Assembly (NCBI GenBank): GCA_026214975.1
Contig: JAOBSW010001181.1
Span: 270,547-334,546, forward strand
Direction of reading: 5' to 3'
From: Gentiana macrophylla
Taxonomy: Eukaryota > Streptophyta > Magnoliopsida > Gentianales > Gentianaceae
DNA length: 64,000 nucleotides
Positions 19,860 through 32,289 of this stretch are shown here, piece after piece; position 1 is the first letter of the stretch; every line of letters starts with the position of its first letter. The position numbers were made by a program, and so were the translations under genes. The notes under the pieces were generated by a model. The model saw only the letters and a program-made list of their open reading frames with translations, did no database searches and was not told where the DNA came from.

Positions 19860-20807
19860 TCTCCTCACCAAGAGGACATAGAAAAAACCACATTTTTCAT
19901 AAGGCAACCATTCTTCCTATAATGCCCTTATTAATTAGTTGATCTCCCTCAATATTTTTTTAAATAAACAAACGACTCATAAAAAGATTTGTGAAGTGTA
20001 ACTGCTCCTTAAATGTAGGAGTTTGTTCACTAACAAATTGCCTCTTATTTTTAAAATATCCGATTTATACCTGTAATATATTATTTATCCTCTATTAATT
20101 GCAACCGTATATCTATATCTATATATCTATATATCTATATATATTTGAAAGGGTAATTTAACCAGATTACCCGTATTTTATGCAAATAACCCACTTTTGA
20201 TCCGCTTTATACTCTGTAACAAACGCGCATCATTTAACTCACCGACTCTCAATAAAATATATCTCCTTAACTTTTTTTGAGGGGAATATCTCTCATTAAC
20301 TAACTACTAAATTTCCACGATACTCTCAACAAAATCAATCATCTCTAATTTCAAATCATCTCACTATGCATAGTCAGTTCATCGACTAATTTATTGGAAG
20401 CGTAGTTCATCTGCTAATTTGTACACAAACACCATAATTTAATCCACTCTTCATCCCACATATGTGCTGCAGATCTTTCCGTTAATCCAATCACCAATTA
20501 TTTCTTCAAGAGTATCATTTTCGTCATCATCCTCTATTTTCACGTCTCCGCCCTCAAAATCTATCCAGTTTTCTTCTTAAAACAAATTTCATAAATTTAT
20601 TTTTTACGAAATCGGTTTCGGCTGCTTGGTTATTTTTGCAGGCACAACTATGAAAAACTTTGATGGGAGGTAAATCCAATTAGAATGATTACATCTATTG
20701 ATAATCACAATTTTTTTAGCATGGTAATGTTTAATGGATGTTTATCGGAGATCAAAGTAGAGATAATAGACATTTTCTCTGTTCATCTCCTTACATCTAC
20801 TCTTTTA
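19860..20807. other. AT-rich DNA, no gene recognised
   Basis: It contains a (TATC/TA)n microsatellite (20107-20142) followed by a motif with TTACCCG and AACCCAC that recurs after other TA tracts. A possible small first exon, ATG at 20650 ending at GGGAG|GTAAAT (20669), lies upstream of the AT-hook gene. Its frame does not join the downstream exon cleanly, so I do not call it. Confidence 0.4.
20107..20142. repeat. (TATATC)n microsatellite
   Basis: Repeats of CTATATATCTATATAT over about 36 bp. Confidence 0.9.
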
Positions 20808-21080
20808 CTCCCTCCATCCCATTTTATTTGTTCCGTTTGACTTTTCACGCTGATTAAGAAAAATGTAATTAATGCTTTGAACCTCATTAAATAATCTAAT
20901 ATTTTTATATTTATGCCATTTAAGTAGTTGTTGGAGCATTTAATGCTACACATTTTTATTGTAAATATTGTAAATAGGGAATGACATTTGTAGAAATTTG
21001 ACAATAAATAAACAAAGTGGACAATTATTTTGGGACAACCCAAATAGGAAACTTGGACAAATAAAATGGGACGGAGGGAG
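20808..21080. mobile_element. Stowaway-type MITE
   Basis: A 273-bp element with terminal inverted repeats CTCCCTCCATCCCATTTTAT and, inverted at the other end, CTCCCTCCGTCCCATTTTAT. It is flanked by TA on both sides (20806-20807 and 21081-21082). This terminus and the TA target are diagnostic of plant Stowaway elements, moved by Tc1/mariner transposases. It has no coding capacity. Confidence 0.93.
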
Positions 21081-21365
21081 TATCACTTTTTTTTCAATAT
21101 CTAGGAAGCCATACTTACAATTTTTATTATCCGAGAGTATTACTTACAATCAAAGTATATGTAATCTCCTCAACTCCCCATTTGATGCTATGAGTTCTGA
21201 CAATCGATGTTTCTTTTTGTTCGTCCATCCATGGGTTGCTGAAAGCCGATGTTTCTATGGGTTGTTGTCTTTATGTTTATCTTGATATTTTGTTTATTGT
21301 TGAAAGCCGATGTTTTTATGGGTTTACATTGTTGTCTTTATGTTTTCACTACAAGAAAAGCAGCT

Positions 21366-21800
21366 TTTAATGAGAGGAATTCTCCCCTCAAAAAAAAATG
21401 AGAGGAATTTCCATCTTTAAATGTCTGATTCCCGTCATTAACGACTTTTAATGACGGGAAATATCCCTTCATTGCCGCCTCCGCCGTTAAAGGTAATAAT
21501 GACGGGAATGGATTCCCGTTATTAAATATAAATACATACAATGGGGGGATTGCCCGTCATTGAAACTGTTTATAATGACGATAAGGCCTCTCATAATAGA
21601 GTTATTTCCCCTTATTACCTAATGATTTATTGATGACAATTCCCCTCATTGTTGGGTTATTTATCCTCATTAAATAATTTTTAAATGACAACATTTCCCC
21701 TCATTAGTGGGTTAATTTCCCCTCGTTAATCATGGTGTAATCACGAAAAATCCTCCCAATAAGATCGTTACTTCCTTAAAAGTAATTATAATAACGACAA
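21366..21800. repeat. Left subterminal repeats of the CACTA element
   Basis: Many variants of TAATGACGGGAA, CCCGTCATT and the altered form CCCCTCATT occur in both orientations. Matching sets lie at 24715-24900. Confidence 0.85.
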
Positions 21801-21859
21801 AATGCACCATTATAGTTCCACTTGCTAGTCACTAAAGGCTACAAATTTAATTAGAAAGT

Positions 21860-24700
21860 CATTATCATAAGAAACAAAACTAACAATATTGTGTAAGTCA
21901 TCAACTGTTGTAAGAAAGGGAAAAAATGTGCATAAGTCAAAAAAAATTGCTGAATCTAAAGTCCCAATAAATTGATCAGTTCGCCTTGATTATGTAGCCA
22001 GCATTGCCATCTCACTATTGATACCTTACCATATTTCTTGTAGAGCATGAAATAAGTCCAAATGTGATATGCTAGTCGGTTACTACCTGGAAAAAGCACA
22101 TGAAATCAGTGAATGATATTTTACTATTAACATTGAACATATATTCACAACAACATACAAGGAGCAGAATGGAGGAACAAACAAATGTGACCCAAAACCA
22201 TTGAAAAGCATATACCAGTGAAATAATATTAACTGAAGCCTCTAAAGATTGTTCTAGATTTTCATTATTGTCTTTCGGACCGATTTTGAAAAGTCACTTG
22301 TGTCTTATATTTCCATCTATCTATTGAATCATTCCTAAAAGAAGACATCCTGAAACAAAACCCATGAACAGAGTCAACTTGGATGATTCACAAGCAATGA
22401 AAAAGATATGCACAAATGCTAAGTATTAAAGAGAAAAAAGTGCATTTGTTTCAGGATTGCGTGCATATAAAATTTGGTCACATGTGAGCTCTATCATTTC
22501 ATTGATCAACTAATGAGAAATCCCAAAGTTGTTGGAACATTTTTCTATATTCAAAACCCAATCAAAAGTCAAAGAAGTATGCATGGCGAGACCCATAGTT
22601 TACAAATGAGAACTAGATAATGCAACACTTACTTGAAAATTTCAGTTAAATTCATCAATAAAAGATACTGTAAATACATTTCCAACTAACAATGGTAAAA
22701 CAATGATAAACTAAAAGAAGAAGACGTGAAACAACCTACCATTTTATTGTACAACTTAATTCCATAATAAGTTTAGTACTTACAGAATTAAATTCTCCAT
22801 ACAACAATCCATAGTAAATGAGTGAGCTCAGTAAACCTGAAATTATAGATCAAGACATAAAAGAAATGTGTCAATCCATTATCCATGTTAAATGAAAGAA
22901 CTCAGTAAACCCGAAATTATAGACCAGGACATAAAGAAATGTGCCAATCCATAAGATGGTTACTTGAGTATAATAACCAACCATGCACATAAATGCATGA
23001 TGAATGTTAAGGGACCCATATCACCTTCATACATTGCAGAACTGAAAAGTTTAAACTTAACAAAAGGATGCCTGAATGTTTTCATTTCCATTACTGAAAA
23101 GGTAACATTCATGCAAAATAAAGCATATGATTTGCCGTACTCAGTGCACTCAATTACTTTTCATTACGTATTGTCACGAAAACAAAGTCCGGAAAGAATT
23201 TTAGAAACTACCTCACTGCATAAAATAAAGGCCTAAAAGAAACCAACAGTCCCTTAGCATTTTAGGACTATGGGCATGAAGCTGCAAATGAACCATCCTT
23301 GGCTAAGATTAGGTAATATAGGTAGGCATGGCAACTAGTTCACTATTCTTGAAGCATAAATAAAAGTTGTTAGATGGACACATCCTCAAAAGTACTATCA
23401 AACAATTTAATGCATCCGTTGTCTAACTGTGTCCATAAGGCGAAACATAGTCTAACTGACCAAAATGACAACTACTGGGGCAAAGAAAAAAATGTATGGA
23501 AAATATTAGCACTATTGTGCTTCACTCCTATTGTTGCGGTCATTTGTCACATGAATTGATCATGTGCATATAAAATTGAACATTGATAAACTAAAAAAAT
23601 TTATTTCTTTTTATAGGGAAAATAAATAATTTTATTTGCATTAGATAATGTGAAAAACAACCAAAACCAACTTATGACACAACTAGAAAATGTCTTTTTG
23701 CAGCAAGAATATGAACTCCAGTGTTTTGTCCATAGAGACATTAGATATGAACAACTTTTTTCAATAACAATATGAACCCAAGACCAGAAAAGAAATGAAC
23801 CAAGAAAAAAATGTTACGCCAGTATAGAAACGATGCTCCTACGTTTGTGGCTCTGCGAAGAAAGAAGAAATGGTGTGGTTCGTTAATTTGTTGTTGCTAT
23901 GCGATCGCAGACTAATCGTTTTATTGCTTTTGTGTAGCCAGCACAGATGCAAGAAGGAACAGAGAAGGGAGGGACGGCCCAAGAAAACCCCTTACAAATC
24001 AAATAAAACAACAAATTATCACAATTCATCAGGAACACTCAAATAAGGTGATACAGAGTAGAAAAAAATCCACAAACCAAAGGCATCCAAGAGACAGAGC
24101 TACGAGAAAAATAGAACTACACATCAGCTGAAATAAGTAGAAATAAGTGTTCAAGAGCCTCCAATATACTAACCACCACCAATTCCATAAATTTAAGACA
24201 AAACCAAAAAATTTAGGAAAAATACGGACCTTACACAAAAAGAGATAATATATGTAAAACATCATGTAGAAAACTTTAGAGAATCACAGTAAGTGTTGGA
24301 AAAAACATGTGGTCTGGCAAACTAACCAAGGTCGGAACCCTAATTTCAGCCCCGCCACAACCAAGCCCGATGCCACTTGTGGCTGATTCAGCCACAAAAA
24401 CCTATCTGTGACTAATTCAAGTGAGGATAGGAATAAGAGAGGCACTTTAGAAAGAGATGAGGGGCATATCACCGCGGACGAGAGACACCGCCGATCTGGA
24501 AGCAATAGAGGCAAAGTAGGTAAGGATGTGGTGAAAGAGAAAATAATGGACGGGGGATTTTGTGTGGTAAGAAATTTATTTTGTTTTTGATGATTTTGTC
24601 CACTCAAAAAAAAATAGTAGGAGAATATTTACAATTGTTTTATTATTTTTTAAAAAGTAAAATGGAAGAAAGGATGTCCAAAAATAATAATTAAACTTTT
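21860..24700. other. CACTA interior, no gene recognised
   Basis: AT-rich, with a partial direct repeat near 22790-22930 (AACTCAGTAAACC.GAAATTATAGA twice). On the minus strand an open stretch at 24284-24607 is leucine- and proline-rich and looks like transcript leader rather than a conserved protein. Confidence 0.4.
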
Positions 24701-24714
24701 TTAAAAAATTGAAG

Positions 24715-24900
24715 AAAGAATGACGGGATTGTTTTTTTTTTGGTAGTTTTAATGACGGGATATGTGATAAATAATGACAGGATTTATAGTTTCGTCATCA
24801 AAAAAATATTTTTTATTTATTTAAAATTTTCCCGTCATTATAACAACCGTTTAATGACAGGATTCCTGTCATTAAATTATCGTCACTGAAAGACAGTTTT
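24715..24900. repeat. Right subterminal repeats of the CACTA element
   Basis: Copies of AATGACGGGAT, TAATGACAGGATT and CCCGTCATTATAAC sit just inside the right terminus. Confidence 0.85.
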
Positions 24901-25007
24901 CTTGTAGTGTTTTCTTCAAAGCTTGACGTATTTTGCATTGATATAATTGATTATCTCATGTTTTTGTGGCTGCAAGCTTTATATTGCTTCCTTTTAAGTG
25001 ACAGGGG

Positions 25008-27849
25008 ATGAAGAGAAGGGAAAGCTTTCCTCAGATGAAAACGACCGCCGACTTCGCTGTTGTTATCATATCTCTTTCAATCATACTTCTCTGGCCACCG
25101 GTATAATTGATTTAATTTCGAGATTCAATTGGATACATTATCACATTATTGTTTTCCACAAATAATTGTAACTTGCTTTTTTTAATCAATACCTTTATTT
25201 ACATATAAAAAATGAATGAAACAGTGATTGAGCGGTTTATCAAGATTGAAAATTGCAGGAAAAAGTCGAAAGCCCTAAATTCTATCCTTTTGCAATTTGG
25301 TCGGGATGGAGGTATGATTTGTGCTCTTCTTAACCAGTTGAATCTCCTCTAATTTATTTGATTTTATGGTAACTTGCATTGGATGGTGCTAGCTAGCATG
25401 TGTGTTTTTGTTTCGGTTGGCTAATGACGGAGCCAGGAATTTATTTTTGGATGAGCTTGTGGACTATATCTATGTATGGAATGTATTGTTTAAATTTTTT
25501 TGTTGTACCAAAAATAACAATTGGGTGAGCTTAGCCACCATAAGCCCTTGATATAGCTACGTCCTTGCTGTTGGCAACTTGGCATTTTTGGATGATCTTT
25601 TCTCATGTTTTCGGGATCTTTTGGTTTTTTTATTCTTTTGTGGTGGTTGAATGTTAGCTCAATCAACTTGAAAATCGTTATGACTTGAAACAGCTTGTTG
25701 TTTGATGATCGCTTTTCTATGCTTCTGCATTGTTTCAAAAAAATTAGTTAGATTCTTCATTCAGATTTCTACTTTGTTTCGCTTTTGCCATCGGTAAATT
25801 TTTCGTGTGTTTTTTAATTTCTTTCGTTACCGCTCCTGCGTAAACATGTTTATTCTTTTTATTGTTGTGCGCCTATTTGAAAATCGCATTTTATGTGAAT
25901 TTCTGCTATGTCAATCTTATATGAGTTTCTGCGTAGGTAGGTTTTTGTGATCTTACATTGGCCCACTTGCTCAAGTGCCTTCGTGTGCTATGCAATGCCC
26001 CTGCAGTACTAATGTTTTTTTGGTCGGTCTAACTTGCTTTAGTTGTGTATTTATTTATTTATTTATTATTTTTCTGCTTTTTTCGGTTTCTTTTGTTGTT
26101 TTTGGATTCAAATTCATGTTGAATTCGACCCTAAATGTGAAATTGGTCGCTGGTTTGTGGTTTTTCGCACTTAGTTGGTGCTTTAATTGAGTAAAAAAAA
26201 GTTATAATCTTCAATTGGAAAGTGTTCATGGAATGTGCATGAGGCTCACAGTTTTCTCTCATTAATTAATGGGAAAGCCGTAATGGTAATTTTATAACTT
26301 TGGTTTGGGTGAAAAAAATTACTTCATGCTTTAATTTCCCGTCTATTGGAAGGGCCGCCCCACCTGTGAGACAGATGAGGCGGTGGTCTTAGGCCCAACG
26401 GTGCCGGCAACCCAACATTAATGAATAAAAAAAATTGGATATTTGTTTATAAGGACTAGTTTGAGTATTCAATTAGGCACTTAGGACACACTTAAAAGAT
26501 AATTGGTTATAAGAATACAATAACACATCTTGGACGAAATTAACCCTCCAGTCTTTCGTATCATATGCCTCCTCCTCCGTCGAAACTTCTGATCTGCAGG
26601 CTAAGTGCGACACCCTCTCCTCATGTTTGTCTACCCTCTCTTCTCTCCTCTGTTGTGTTCTGGCCTGCCAACCGAGGCTCTTCATGACTGATGCAGGCCT
26701 AGCAGCATCCATATGCCTTCAGGGACTCTGGGTCTTCAAGTATGTCTTTCCCTTCACGTCGATATGTTCATCCCCGAGGGTTTCCATAAGCTCCTCGACA
26801 TGGTCAGTGGCATTGAGGGCTCCACCAGGTGCGATCTCGAGGATTCCAAAATCAGGGCAGTGGCTATTCTTGATCTTGTATTTCTAGTCCACGTATTTTT
26901 TGTTCTTGTTCACATAATAGCAACCTATGCTAGCATGCCAAGATCGTTGGAGGAAATCGGAGATCATGTTCTTATGAGGCCTTGCCTCCATTTGACTCAA
27001 TCGGTCACAATCACATTCAGATAAAGACTATATCGGGTACACAAACCTAATTAGATGGATTACCGAGTGCCCAATCATGATGCTGTTGCTGCTAATTAGG
27101 TGTCTGCCTTCCTCTTTATTTTTGTTAGTTTTTCTCCCTACTTTCTACTCTAAATTTTTGATCTTATTTTTGTAGAGTTTACATGCGAATTGTATGAAAT
27201 ATACTTGATAACTCCCTTTTACTAATCCAAGAAGCAAACCATATGCCATTATGTTTCAAATAGACATTCTTAAAAGACATGCTTGGATTGTATTGAGTTG
27301 TCTACGGAGCCTATTGGATTCTATGCTTCCTTAAATGTGTGAGGGTGAAGAATCCAAGTTTGAGCTTCTGTTCACAATTCAAAAACATACGTTTCTTTCC
27401 ACTACCAATTTTTTTTCAAATCTTCGTTGATTTGGTGAATATTGTCAACTTGTCTATTCATGTAATTGTTAAAGCATTGACACACATTATCATTCTACCA
27501 TTTTCACATGATTAAACATCGGAGATAGCTGCAGCTATTTTTGTTGGATTGTCCTCCAAGTTTTCTTCTCTGTGCATCCCTGATTTACTTCTCTTTGTTT
27601 AATTGTTGCAGAATTAACGATCTTGGTAAATTTCCTATCTTGGGTAGAAGAGGAAAGAATAAGAAACAATTTACAAATAATGCTCGTGATGACACGGGAA
27701 GTGGCGAAGAGGAGAACATACCGGTGAGGAGGAGAGGAAGGCCTAAAAATCACTTAAAGAAGATTGATGATGACGAATTTGAGAAGATACTCAAGATAGA
27801 AGAAAAAGAAAGTGAAAGTGCCAAAGCTCTGTTTCGAACAAAGATGTGA
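25008..27849 (+). CDS. Probable three-exon gene for a small basic AT-hook protein
   Basis: Model: exon 1 25008-25100, exon 2 25259-25311, exon 3 27612-27849, with GT...AG introns and matching phases (0, then 2), giving 127 codons without a stop. Exon 3 is the convincing part. It reads LGRRGKNKKQ, an acidic run, then RRRGRPKNHLKK, an AT-hook (core GRP) that binds the minor groove of AT-rich DNA, and then an acidic/lysine tail. Exon 1 in this frame would be a hydrophobic, membrane-like segment (AVVIISLSIILLW), odd for a DNA-binding protein. In another frame the same exon is hydrophilic (GKLSSDENDRRLR), so the N-terminus is uncertain. Just past the stop another frame reads DVKKQSATENGKKSKRA, which looks like the natural lysine-rich continuation and suggests a late frameshift. 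The 2.3-kb second intron and the CACTA and MITE insertions upstream fit a host gene. Confidence 0.5.
26340..27030. other. Insert-like patch inside intron 2 of the AT-hook gene
   Basis: This stretch is less AT-rich than its surroundings and opens on both strands (plus 26713-27024, minus 26473-26712). The plus frame reads LHVDMFIPEGFHKLLDMV, which looks protein-like, but I do not recognise it. The left side has GGGCCGCCCC and CTTAGGCCCAA, resembling eroded hAT-type termini. It may be a captured gene piece or an old transposon. Confidence 0.35.
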
Positions 27850-28432
27850 AGAAGCAATCTGCTACAGAGAATGGCAAGAAGAGTAAAAGGGCCTCACAAG
27901 GAAAATAAATTATGATTATGATTTCTAATTGTTTGGATCTTTTTTCATTTTTATTTTTACTGTGCAAGTGCTAATGGGTATATATATATAGTGATGTATC
28001 CAGAGATTATGGTCTTTGATCTTATTAACATGCATCATCTTGAAACAAAGAAAGAAAAGCTATACGTTGATGGTGTGTTTGTGTATGATTTGGAATAAAA
28101 TTGATGCGGTGACACTGATGTCACTGCATTTACAGTTAGAGAATTGATGCAGTGACATTTTCACTGCATATACAATTTCATACAAAAATTGGTAACTTTG
28201 TAGAATAAGTGTAGTGTCATTCACATTAGGGTGTAATCGACCCGAGTCGATACTTCCTAGGGATTGAACTCGAATAGACTAAAAAAGTTCGGGCTCGATT
28301 GAGCCATAAAAGGCAACATCGAACTCAACTGGCTAAGTACTCGATATAGCTCGACTCTGCTCGTAATCTCGATTTACCCTTAAAATCTTCCTAATTTCGG
28401 GACAAAAAAGTTCTTCAAATAGGGGCATCGCA
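27850..28432. other. 3' flank of the AT-hook gene
   Basis: The first 60 bp appear to be the out-of-frame continuation of the AT-hook protein. Then comes AT-rich DNA with two GATGCAGTGACA/TGTCACTGCAT-like inverted pairs at 28100-28180 and a CGA-rich stretch (GACCCGAGTCGATA) at 28235-28370. No gene seen. Confidence 0.5.
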
Positions 28433-29225
28433 ATGGAGAAGTTAGTGTCATTGGGTGTCTCTGCATCGGGGTGGCCACTGCATCGCGGTGGTCAATGGCT
28501 CAGGGGTGGTCAATGCATAGCGATGGTCAATACATCGGAGGTGGTCACTGCATCGGGATGGTCACTGTATCGCGGTGGTGAATGCATTGGAGTAGTCACA
28601 GCACCGCGGTGGTGAATGCATCGCAGTGTCTTTGCATCGCGGCATCTCTGCATCGAGGGTGGCCACTGCATCACAGTGGACAATGGATCAGGGGTGGTCA
28701 ATGTATCACGATGGTCACTGCATCGGAGGTGGTCACTGCATCGGGATGGTCACTGCATCGTGGTGGTCAATGAATCACGGTGGTGAATGCATTGGGTTGG
28801 TCACTGCATCACGGTGGTGAATGCATCATAATGTCTCTGTATCATGGTATCTCTGCATCGGGAGTGGTCACTACATCGTGGGGTCTCTGCATCGGGGATG
28901 GTCACTGCATCACGGTGTCTTTGCATCGGGGGTGGCCACTGCATCGCGGTGGTCAATGGATCTGGGCTGGTCAATGCATCACGGTGTCACTTCATCAAGG
29001 TGTCTCTACATCGCAGTGTCACTGCATCGCAATGTCTCTGCATCTGGGGCGGCGACTGCATCGCAGTGGTCAATGGATCTGGGGTGGTCAATGCATCACG
29101 GTGTCACTTCATCGAGGCGTCTCTACATCACGGCGTCTCTGCATCGGGGGTGGTCATTGCATCACGGTGTCTCTGCATCAGGGGTGCCCACTGTATTACG
29201 GTGGTCAATGGATCTAGGGTGGTCA
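28433..29225 (+). repeat. Minisatellite, unit about 16-18 bp, left block
   Basis: The units are variants of GGTGGTCACTGCATCG and GGTGTCTCTGCATCGC repeated about 45 times. Because the unit length is not a multiple of three and lacks stops, all plus-strand frames stay open. ORFs of 60-178 codons here are artefacts. The block stops abruptly at 29225, where copia element A begins, and continues at 38846. Confidence 0.93.
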
Positions 29226-31477
29226 TGTTAGGAAATCTACGCGGGAACGCAGCGGAATTTAAAATTTTATTTCCTTTTAACCAGGATCGACTTCGTTTAA
29301 GCAATAAACAAATAGACAGTAGACGGTGGTTACCTTGGTTGATCTATAAGATCGACGCTTTGACCGTCAAAGGAGAGTAGTTCTGCATAGAGCCGCCCAA
29401 GCGCTCGGCCTCTACCGCTAGTCCACACGAATGACCCACGGAATCCCATCATGGATTGCTATTGGAAAACTCCGGTTGCTAGACCGGCCCTTTTCCCCTC
29501 TCTCCAACTCTCTACAGGATGCTCCCTAATTTTACACAAGAACTATTAGTTCTTGGAATTGTGATGTACAAAAGAGCTTGACACCCACCTCTTATTTATA
29601 GTGTAGGTGGCGCCATCTTCTAGAGTGGAGGAGAAGAAAACATTTTCCCAATAAAATAAGGAAAATATAATTGATTGATTTATCTCATTTATTACAATAT
29701 CTCATATTAAATAAATCTAGGATATTGTCAATATCTTATATTGAATATTTCCAAGATATTGTCAAGATCTTATATTGACAATATTTACCTTTTATTATAT
29801 TACCATAAATCAATTTACACATGTATATATATCACATATATATAACATATGCATAAATCTCTATATATATTATATATACATACTACACTTAGTAATGCGC
29901 ATCACATATGCACACCACACACGCATATATGCACAATATATCTAGTTTATTTTATTTATTAATATCTAATATTAATAATAGGTAATACCATTAATTAAAT
30001 TGCACAATCCAAGTGTATCTTACACACTTCAATGTGGCGCCCCTTTGACCAACAAATTGGCTTCCGGAATATTCTTTAATTAATATAATATTATTAATAT
30101 CTTGTATTTAATTTATTCATAATAAATAAATACCACCATATTAATTTACCACTATAACCTTTATAGTCTCGAGATAAACTTTCCTTATTTGGTTATCATC
30201 TATAACCACATTTTAATCCGGCTAGATGTTCTTATGTGTGTGACCCGATAGGCTTCCGAATATGTTGGCCGTAGACACAAAGTGCAAATTACTTAAAATG
30301 CCCTTTATGCCTAACGATCTCAGGATAGCGTCTAGCAACACACCGTGACCCCAATCATCGGAAGAGTCAAATGCAATGACTACTACCTTTCATGTGAAAC
30401 AGATTACCGTGTAACTTACAATCCTATCATTGTAATAATATCCATACGGTCGTTAGTCGAAAGTGTCAAAACATCAACGACCGTATCTTATAATCTGGAT
30501 ATCATGCTCTCTCAAGTAACTCGTTTACTCCCACTTTGCAAAGATTCACGAGAACAGGACATTCCTTATAAGAAGGCCATTTCGGATATTCGATCCCAAT
30601 CATAGGATACGCGATTCCCGGACGACCAATCACGTATACTCCGCATGCTTCAAAGATCATACCCAATCACTACCGCATGATCGCCCCATGGCTGGCTGGA
30701 AACCTCAATAGTGTCAAAGCATGACAATCCACACCGTGATGCCATGAAGACTCAGTCTTAAGGATAATTACACAACCGCCACATAGTGTGACACTTATCC
30801 GTGTAAGTGGGTCGATCTAACGACGCATTCTCTAATACACGCCCACGCATACCCAAGTGTCTCTACACTTCGATAGACGAGATCTATCCCCGCCTTAAAA
30901 GCAGAAGACATCTATCACGTGCTAGTCTGTTTGTACTATCAATGCCCTGCTTAATAGTACATCACCTGAGACATTTAAGTATCAAACTTATTAAAGTGAT
31001 TAGAGATCTCATCAACCATAATCGCTATCATGGTTTCTCTATCACGAGCCTAATACTAAGGACGTTATCATATAACAATTCACAATTGGTTCTTTAAAAG
31101 AACATATTTATGACAAATGAAAAGCCATTTAATATACTATCTCTGTCTCCCGTTTTATGTGTCAGTTTGATTTTGCATTTTTCAAGCACGCTTTTTAAGG
31201 TGATGATAACTAAGCCAATTTTGACACTATCTTGATGAAATTACCGCCCAACCTTTCTTCAAGAATTGTAGTGTAAATAAATGAGTAATTTCATCGAGAT
31301 AGTGTCAAAATTGGCTTAGTTATCATCACCTTAAAATGCATGCCGTAAAATGCAAAATGAACTCGACACATAAAACGGGACGGAGAGGAGTATGTATAAA
31401 CATAAAGAAATAGTAGAGATGATCCGACCCGGTCGGATCCGGTCCAACCCGATTGGGTTTAGGACACTATTCCAACA
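29226..31477 (-). repeat. Element A LTR (3' LTR in its own orientation)
   Basis: It begins TGTTAGGAAATC and ends ATTCCAACA on the plus strand. It is 2252 bp because a 254-bp MITE sits at 31137-31390. Without the MITE it matches the 36843-38845 LTR in length. Confidence 0.95.
31137..31390. mobile_element. Stowaway-like hairpin MITE inside element A's LTR
   Basis: Terminal inverted repeats are CTATCTCTGTCTCCCGTTTT and, inverted, CTCCTCTCCGTCCCGTTTTA, flanked by TA on each side. Two inner arms, 31195-31244 and 31285-31334, are complementary over 50 bp with a single mismatch, around a 40-base loop. The other LTR (about 38752-38770) has the undisturbed site AATATATGTATAAAC, so the insertion is proven within the window. 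Its RNA would fold into a long hairpin, the kind processed to small RNAs. Confidence 0.93.
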
Positions 31478-31493
31478 ATCTCCCACTTGGCCT
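31478..31493 (-). other. Element A polypurine tract
   Basis: On the minus strand this reads AGGCCAAGTGGGAGAT, directly before the LTR start TGTTGG. It matches the tract at 59199-59214 in element B. Confidence 0.85.
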
Positions 31494-32289
31494 AAAACCA
31501 ATCACTCGCACACACAAGACCAAGTTGAAACACAAGAATCTCATGCAATACTCAGAATCACTTACTAGCCATAAACGGATCGCTATCCATGGGGACTCAG
31601 ACTATCTTCATATCACGCTCCATATGATCAAGTCAAAGGAACCGCCTCAACACACACACGAATCTCTGACGAGACCCTGGTCCTTGCTTCAAGCAATGAA
31701 TCCACTTACTATATCAGCTATATAGAAAAGGTGGAAGAACCGTACAAGGTTCAGGAATGAACCTTCTAGATCCATGTACTACTCCCACTGCGCCTCTAAG
31801 GCACTACTGTGTTTTGGCCTAGTTGTAGAATTTACAGTGACCCATCGCTAAGAACATTTCCAGCTCACTGTATCACTTAATCAAAGTGATCGCAAACCTG
31901 CATCAGTAGCTCCCACTCGCCTTCATAAGGCTCAGGATATACGTCTGTATATCTACGTTTATTTATTTCCAAGTTTCAATAAACTAGGAAACCATCCTTA
32001 ACTTGTTTAAGGATATTCTCGACATTCACCAGATTTACTTTCATTAATTGCTCACTTACGGTTCATGAACTATGAACATCCGGCATTACCTTAATGATGG
32101 TTCCTATCGCAGAGCAAAGGAAACCTTCATAACCATCATCTTTCACCTTATCTTTAGGACTAACGTCCTAACATAGATAGATCTTGAGAACACCGACTAG
32201 CAGTATCCCCTGTCGCGATCTATGCTAAACTTCTTTTAGCATCACATCTATATAGGTAAACTATAATCTAACAGCAGTTAAATCTATCG

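Larger units (their letters stand above)
21347..24909. mobile_element. CACTA (En/Spm-type) transposon, apparently non-autonomous
   Basis: The ends are inverted: CACTACAAGAAAA at 21347-21359 and TTTTCTTGTAGTG at 24897-24909. TTT on both sides is consistent with the 3-bp target duplication of CACTA elements. The first 450 bp and last 200 bp are packed with variants of TTTAATGACGGGA and its inverse TCCCGTCATTAAA. Such subterminal repeats bind the TnpA-like accessory protein. No TNP2 or TNPA homologue is visible in about 2.5 kb of interior, which has only short ORFs on either strand. It would need a helper. Confidence 0.92.

Noticed and set aside
20650..20669. First coding exon (MKNFDG) of the AT-hook gene
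   Set aside because: Joining it to the exon at 25005-25008 puts a stop in frame, so it was left out of the model.
28433..29380. Long overlapping ORFs (up to 178 codons) with SLHRG/ASRC repeats
   Set aside because: They are translations of a 16-18-bp minisatellite open in all three plus frames. No non-repeat domain or splice support.
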